A stretch of DNA of 9,042 bases from positions 1 to 9,042 of the forward strand of contig JAHEGA010000043.1 in assembly GCA_024639925.1 (NCBI GenBank), given 5' to 3'. Of the stretch, positions 6,486-9,042 are shown piece by piece; within the stretch, counting starts at the first letter, position 1; each line of letters begins with the position of its first letter. The DNA comes from Microbacteriaceae bacterium. Lineage in GTDB: Bacteria > Actinomycetota > Actinomycetes > Actinomycetales > Microbacteriaceae. The position numbers and the translations under genes are program-made. Under the pieces are notes generated by a model. It did no database searches, had not been told where the DNA came from, and saw only the letters and a program-made list of their open reading frames with translations.

Positions 6486-7385
6486 CTACTTCTCACTCGG
6501 ACCGCGCCACCCCGTGACGGGAAGGGCAAACTTTTGAACGAGCCGATCCGTGAACGGCCCCGGGTGGAGGCGCGCAAGCCGAATCGGCTGGTCGCTTCGC
6601 GAGGCCATCACGCGGGAACCAGGCTGAATGTCTACTCCCCTTCTGCCATCGCACCACAGCACCGCGGGGGCGGCGGACCGCTCCAAAAGCTCCACCGCCA
6701 TGACCGATCCCGGGCCCACGACAAGGGGCCTTGCGAATAAGGCGTGGGCGGACAGCGGAACCATCAGGAGAGCTTCCACTCCCGGCCAGACCACGGGTCC
6801 TCCCGCCGAGAACGAGTAGGCAGTGGACCCGGTCGGCGTGGCCATCACGACACCATCGGCACCAAAAGCAGAAATGGGTCGACCGTCAATCTCCAGCGCG
6901 ACCTCAATCATGCGAGCGCGCGACGCCTTTTCAATCGTGGCCTCGTTGATCGCAAAGGTGCGGAAAAGCTCTTTCTCGCCGTCTTTGACGACAACGTCAA
7001 GAACAAGACGCTCATCCACGTCGTAATCACCCGCAAGCGCCTGGGACACGGTCCATTCGAGGTCGTCTCGCTCGCTTTCGGCAAGAAACCCGACATGCCC
7101 GTGGTTGATGCCGAGCAAAGGTGCTGACGAGCCACGCGTCAGTTCCGCGGCGCCGAGAATGGTGCCGTCGCCGCCCAACACAATCGTGAGCTCAATTCCT
7201 GCGAGGGGGGCCTCCTCGTCGAGGGTAAGAACTTCACCGACACCGTCCACACGAAGGGGGTGCCCCACTGGCGCAACGACGGGCGTGGCTCCCGCAGCGC
7301 GAAGGCGTTCACACACTTCGACCGCGCCAGCCAACGCGTCGGCACGCGCCGCGTGGGCGAGAACGAGCATGTGACGGTCTGCCAC
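6486..7385 (-). CDS. nadK: NAD kinase (ATP- or polyphosphate-dependent)
   Basis: NAD kinase phosphorylates NAD to NADP, the only known route to NADP. The 299-residue protein has the nucleotide-binding motif VLGGDGTIL (69-77) with the likely catalytic Asp73, LLGINHGHVGFLAE (90-103), the NE motif in AINEATIEK (145-153), and the glycine-rich GVVMATPTGSTAYSFSAGGP (178-197). The C-terminus APFTDRLVRKF-like block appears here as GPFTDRLVQKFALPVTGWRG (276-295). Close similarity to the mycobacterial enzyme suggests it may accept polyphosphate as well as ATP, which is family knowledge and not visible here. The start is GTG at 7385, supported by a GGAGG seven bases upstream; an ATG five codons later has no such support. 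It follows tlyA after 15 bases and precedes recN by six bases, so all three are probably co-transcribed. Confidence 0.96.
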   Translation of the reverse strand: MADRHMLVLAHAARADALAGAVEVCERLRAAGATPVVAPVGHPLRVDGVGEVLTLDEEAPLAGIELTIVLGGDGTILGAAELTRGSSAPLLGINHGHVGFLAESERDDLEWTVSQALAGDYDVDERLVLDVVVKDGEKELFRTFAINEATIEKASRARMIEVALEIDGRPISAFGADGVVMATPTGSTAYSFSAGGPVVWPGVEALLMVPLSAHALFARPLVVGPGSVMAVELLERSAAPAVLWCDGRRGVDIQPGSRVMASRSDQPIRLARLHPGPFTDRLVQKFALPVTGWRGPSEK

Positions 7386-7392
7386 GGCAGTG

Positions 7393-7397
7393 CCTCC
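7393..7397 (-). promoter_or_regulatory. Strong Shine-Dalgarno of nadK
   Basis: GGAGG on the minus strand, with a seven-base spacer to the GTG at 7385. It fixes the nadK start and is the only textbook ribosome binding site in the window. The other starts either overlap the upstream gene or lack a clear site. Confidence 0.85.
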
Positions 7398-7400
7398 AAG

Positions 7401-8192
7401 CTACGGGTGGGTCAGGCGGTGAATCTCTCGTCCCCATTCTGGCGGATTCTCTTCTGCCGTGGGTGATAGCCAACACAGGTACTCCCTGTTACCCGCCTCT
7501 CCACTGACTGGAGAAGCCATCACACCGCGTGCACGGAGGCCCAGAGCGCGCGCATTATCGAGTACGGCATGAAGTGCGCTCTCGTGGTCGTCTGGGTTTT
7601 CGGCAATACCGCCCGTGATCTTGGTTCGCCCCACCTCAAATTGGGGTTTGATGAGGGCGACCCAGTCAGCCTCCGGCCACACAGCCACCGCGGCGGGAAA
7701 TACTTTGGTCAGCGAGATGAAACTCACGTCAACCACGATGATTTCCGGCGGGGATGCAGAGACGCTAGCCCACCAGTCTTGGTTTACTTCGCGGATGTTC
7801 ACTCCATCGCAGCGGGTCACCCTGCTATCACCGTCTAGCGAGGGATGTAGCTGATCATGTCCGACGTCGACAGCGACCACATGCTCGGCACCGTGAGCGA
7901 GCAAAACTTCGGTAAAGCCCCCGGTCGACGCACCAATGTCCACACAGAGCTTGCCCGCAGGCGACACTGCCCAGTGCGAAAGAGCAGCCTGCAGCTTGAG
8001 CGCTCCCCGTCCCACAAAATCGACTCCGCCCTCTAGGGCCAGGTCATCAAGTGGCGATACCTCCAGCGAAGGTTTCTTCTGGATCACACCATTGACAAGG
8101 ACGTCACCGGCAACAATTCTGCGCTGCGCCTTGGTGCGGGACTCACAGAGCCCTCGGGACACCAGGGCTTGATCGAGTCGACGAGAGGTCAC
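7401..8192 (-). CDS. tlyA: TlyA-type rRNA 2'-O-methyltransferase (S4 plus FtsJ-like domain)
   Basis: TlyA methylates ribose 2'-OH groups of rRNA; in mycobacteria the targets are C1409 of 16S and C1920 of 23S, and loss gives capreomycin resistance. The 263-residue protein has an N-terminal S4 RNA-binding domain (about 3-55, RLDQALVSRGLCESRTKAQR at 5-24) and a Rossmann-fold methyltransferase. The SAM-binding loop is VDIGASTGGFTE (84-95). A Lys-Asp-Lys-Glu set matching the TlyA tetrad is visible as Lys66, Asp155, Lys182 (LIKPQFEVGR) and Glu237. The start is GTG at 8192, overlapping the stop of the small upstream ORF as GTGA, and the S4 domain begins almost at residue 1. There is no Shine-Dalgarno, so coupled reinitiation is likely. 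The full S4 domain at the N-terminus suggests the dual-specificity type (TlyA-II), but this is inferred. An annotation as haemolysin would be historical and misleading. Confidence 0.95.
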   Translation of the reverse strand: MTSRRLDQALVSRGLCESRTKAQRRIVAGDVLVNGVIQKKPSLEVSPLDDLALEGGVDFVGRGALKLQAALSHWAVSPAGKLCVDIGASTGGFTEVLLAHGAEHVVAVDVGHDQLHPSLDGDSRVTRCDGVNIREVNQDWWASVSASPPEIIVVDVSFISLTKVFPAAVAVWPEADWVALIKPQFEVGRTKITGGIAENPDDHESALHAVLDNARALGLRARGVMASPVSGEAGNREYLCWLSPTAEENPPEWGREIHRLTHP

Positions 8193-8323
8193 GAAGGGGT
8201 CGAGGAATCCAGAGCTTCACGCAGCGTCTGCTGGATTTCCGCAAGCTTTCCAGCACGCTCCTCCAGCGGCACAGACTCGAGGTCTGCCAGCTGATCAGCG
8301 ACTGCAGCGGGGTCCACATCCAT
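8189..8323 (-). CDS. Small 44-residue protein between HAD phosphatase and tlyA
   Basis: The frame reads MDVDPAAVADQLADLESVPL, continues with a charged stretch EERAGKLAEIQQTLREALD, and ends at TGA 8189-8191. I do not recognise a function. The protein is acidic, has no cysteine, no signal peptide and no membrane segment, and shows a heptad-like spacing of Leu, Val and Ala (Val8, Leu12, Leu15, Leu20, Leu27, Ile30, Leu34, Leu38), so one or two amphipathic helices are likely. Support for it being real is positional. It fills the only gap between the HAD gene (2 bases from that stop) and tlyA (4-base GTGA overlap), and M. tuberculosis has a similarly small gene of unknown function, Rv1693, at the same place. 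There is no Shine-Dalgarno; a TANNNT element lies seven bases before the ATG. Confidence 0.8.
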   Translation of the reverse strand: MDVDPAAVADQLADLESVPLEERAGKLAEIQQTLREALDSSTPS

Positions 8324-8325
8324 GA

Positions 8326-9042
8326 CTACGAATATATCTGGGGATCGACGTCGAGCCCGAAGATTTTGAGCCCTGAATCATGGATAATCGCTGCTCCCGC
8401 GCGAATCAGGTCAATGTTGTGTCCCGCCCGAGCTACTCGAACCACGTTGTCTTTGCGTCGAACTACAGCCTTACCCACCTCGACGGTATGGACGCCATCT
8501 GCGTCGGTGCTGCGAATGATTTCCGGGTAAGGCTTGTGGAGCTGGCGCAGGTCTTCCAGCACATAGGTGGGACGCATGCTGCTGTCACTAGCCAACAGGG
8601 TCTTTGCCGAGTCAATGCCTGTGAGCACGAGGGCTGATGCCATTCCTCCGCGATTGGCACCAAGAATGTCGGTATCTAGCCGATCTCCAATCATCAGCGC
8701 ACCGCCTTGGGGGCTGAAGCGTTCGGTGGCGACATCAAAAATCTCCTTTTCCGGTTTGCCGGCAAAGGTGGCCAACCGGCCCACCGCCAGGTGGACAGCG
8801 GATACGAGGGCACCGTTCCCTGGAGCCACTCCCCCTTCCACCGGAATAGTCCAGTCCGTATTCGTGGCAATCCACGGTCTCAGTGGGTCAGTCTGAAGCG
8901 CAAAAGAGGCTTGGGCAAGCTGCTCCCAGCCGACACTCGGGGAAAACCCTTGGATGACCGCAGCCGGCTGCTCGGAGGCTTGAGTGACGACCTGGAACCC
9001 AGCACCAGCGACTTCTTCTATGAGCCCTTTCCCGCCGACCAC
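8326..9042 (-). CDS. HAD-IIA (NagD-like) phosphatase, N-terminus cut by window edge
   Basis: The frame is open from the window edge to a TAG at 8326, giving 238 residues of a longer protein. The nucleophile motif DxDxT would lie outside the window. What remains is part of the HAD-IIA cap region (to about residue 55), then ATNTDWTIPVEGGVAPGNGA (59-78), motif III Lys in AGKPEKEIFDVA (94-105), and motif IV GDRLDTDILGAN (119-130). This pattern is that of NagD/phosphoglycolate-type phosphatases. The syntenic M. tuberculosis protein Rv1692 has been reported as a glycerol 3-phosphate phosphatase; whether this one shares that substrate is inference. About 75 residues follow the HAD core (from about 163), ending GLKIFGLDVDPQIYS; I recall that Rv1692 has a truncated acetyltransferase-like tail here. 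The first in-window codon, GTG at 9042, is probably an internal Val, not the start. The small ORF begins two bases after the stop. Confidence 0.88.
   Translation of the reverse strand: MVGGKGLIEEVAGAGFQVVTQASEQPAAVIQGFSPSVGWEQLAQASFALQTDPLRPWIATNTDWTIPVEGGVAPGNGALVSAVHLAVGRLATFAGKPEKEIFDVATERFSPQGGALMIGDRLDTDILGANRGGMASALVLTGIDSAKTLLASDSSMRPTYVLEDLRQLHKPYPEIIRSTDADGVHTVEVGKAVVRRKDNVVRVARAGHNIDLIRAGAAIIHDSGLKIFGLDVDPQIYS
8331..8336 (-). promoter_or_regulatory. Candidate -10 element before the small ORF and tlyA
   Basis: The minus-strand hexamer TATATT lies seven bases before the ATG of the small ORF, inside the last codons of the HAD gene (Ile-Tyr-Ser). It fits TANNNT and is close to the spacing of a leaderless promoter. 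It sits in a local AT-rich patch in otherwise GC-rich coding sequence. I see no good -35, and the hexamer is also explained by the codons it overlaps, so confidence is low. Confidence 0.3.

Noticed and set aside
6523..6550. Imperfect inverted repeat near CAAACTTTTGAACG upstream of recN, considered as an SOS operator
   Set aside because: The arms do not pair (CAAAC against CGTTC) and the bases encode the conserved LVQKFALPV end of NAD kinase.
8086..8125. Plus-strand TTGACA followed by AATTCT, resembling an antisense promoter in tlyA
   Set aside because: The -10 match is poor, and single TTGACA hexamers are expected by chance; no antisense gene follows.
1..9042. Defence island, prophage, insertion sequence, CRISPR or biosynthetic cluster
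   Set aside because: Every gene is a recognised housekeeping family or a small gene in a conserved place, all in one direction with no large gaps. I saw no transposase, direct-repeat array or tRNA attachment site.

Overview
This window reads as an ordinary, very densely packed stretch of an actinobacterial chromosome. By eye the base composition is moderately GC-rich, roughly 55-60%. Protein-level similarity and gene order point to Actinomycetota. A small-genome Microbacteriaceae-type organism is my best guess, but that is inference and no rRNA is present to test it. All ten genes lie on the minus strand, so the direction of transcription is from base 9042 down to base 1. No stretch over 300 bases lacks a gene. 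The largest gap between two genes is 22 to 31 bases, and four junctions overlap.

In order of transcription the genes are: a HAD-IIA (NagD-like) phosphatase whose N-terminus lies outside the window; a 44-residue unnamed small protein; tlyA (rRNA 2'-O-methyltransferase); nadK (NAD kinase); recN (DNA repair SMC-like ATPase); pyrG (CTP synthase); a Nudix hydrolase of the ADP-ribose pyrophosphatase type; xerD (tyrosine recombinase); a ParA-family ATPase; and scpA (kleisin subunit of the SMC complex), whose C-terminal end lies outside the window. From memory, this matches the Mycobacterium tuberculosis order Rv1692-Rv1693-tlyA-ppnK-recN-(Rv1697-Rv1698)-pyrG-Rv1700-xerD-...-Rv1708-scpA. The two genes normally between recN and pyrG (the steA/steB-type pair) are absent here. 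The next genes beyond base 1 would be expected to be scpB and a pseudouridine synthase.

Functionally the block has two halves. The upstream half holds ribosome modification, cofactor and nucleotide metabolism (tlyA, nadK, pyrG, Nudix). The downstream half is a chromosome-maintenance module: XerD resolves chromosome dimers, ParA and ScpA act in chromosome organisation and segregation, and recN adds double-strand break repair. Translational coupling looks important. The small ORF/tlyA and pyrG/Nudix junctions share 4 bases, and the Nudix/xerD and parA/scpA junctions each overlap by 17 bases. Only nadK has a textbook Shine-Dalgarno. Two other starts (parA and the small ORF) have a TANNNT hexamer at the spacing expected for leaderless transcription.

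I found no mobile element, CRISPR array, RNA gene, phage gene or novel multi-gene system. The most interesting items are the small conserved-position ORF before tlyA, the possible leaderless promoters inside the operon, the orphan ParA beside scpA, an altered Nudix box and the missing steA/steB pair.
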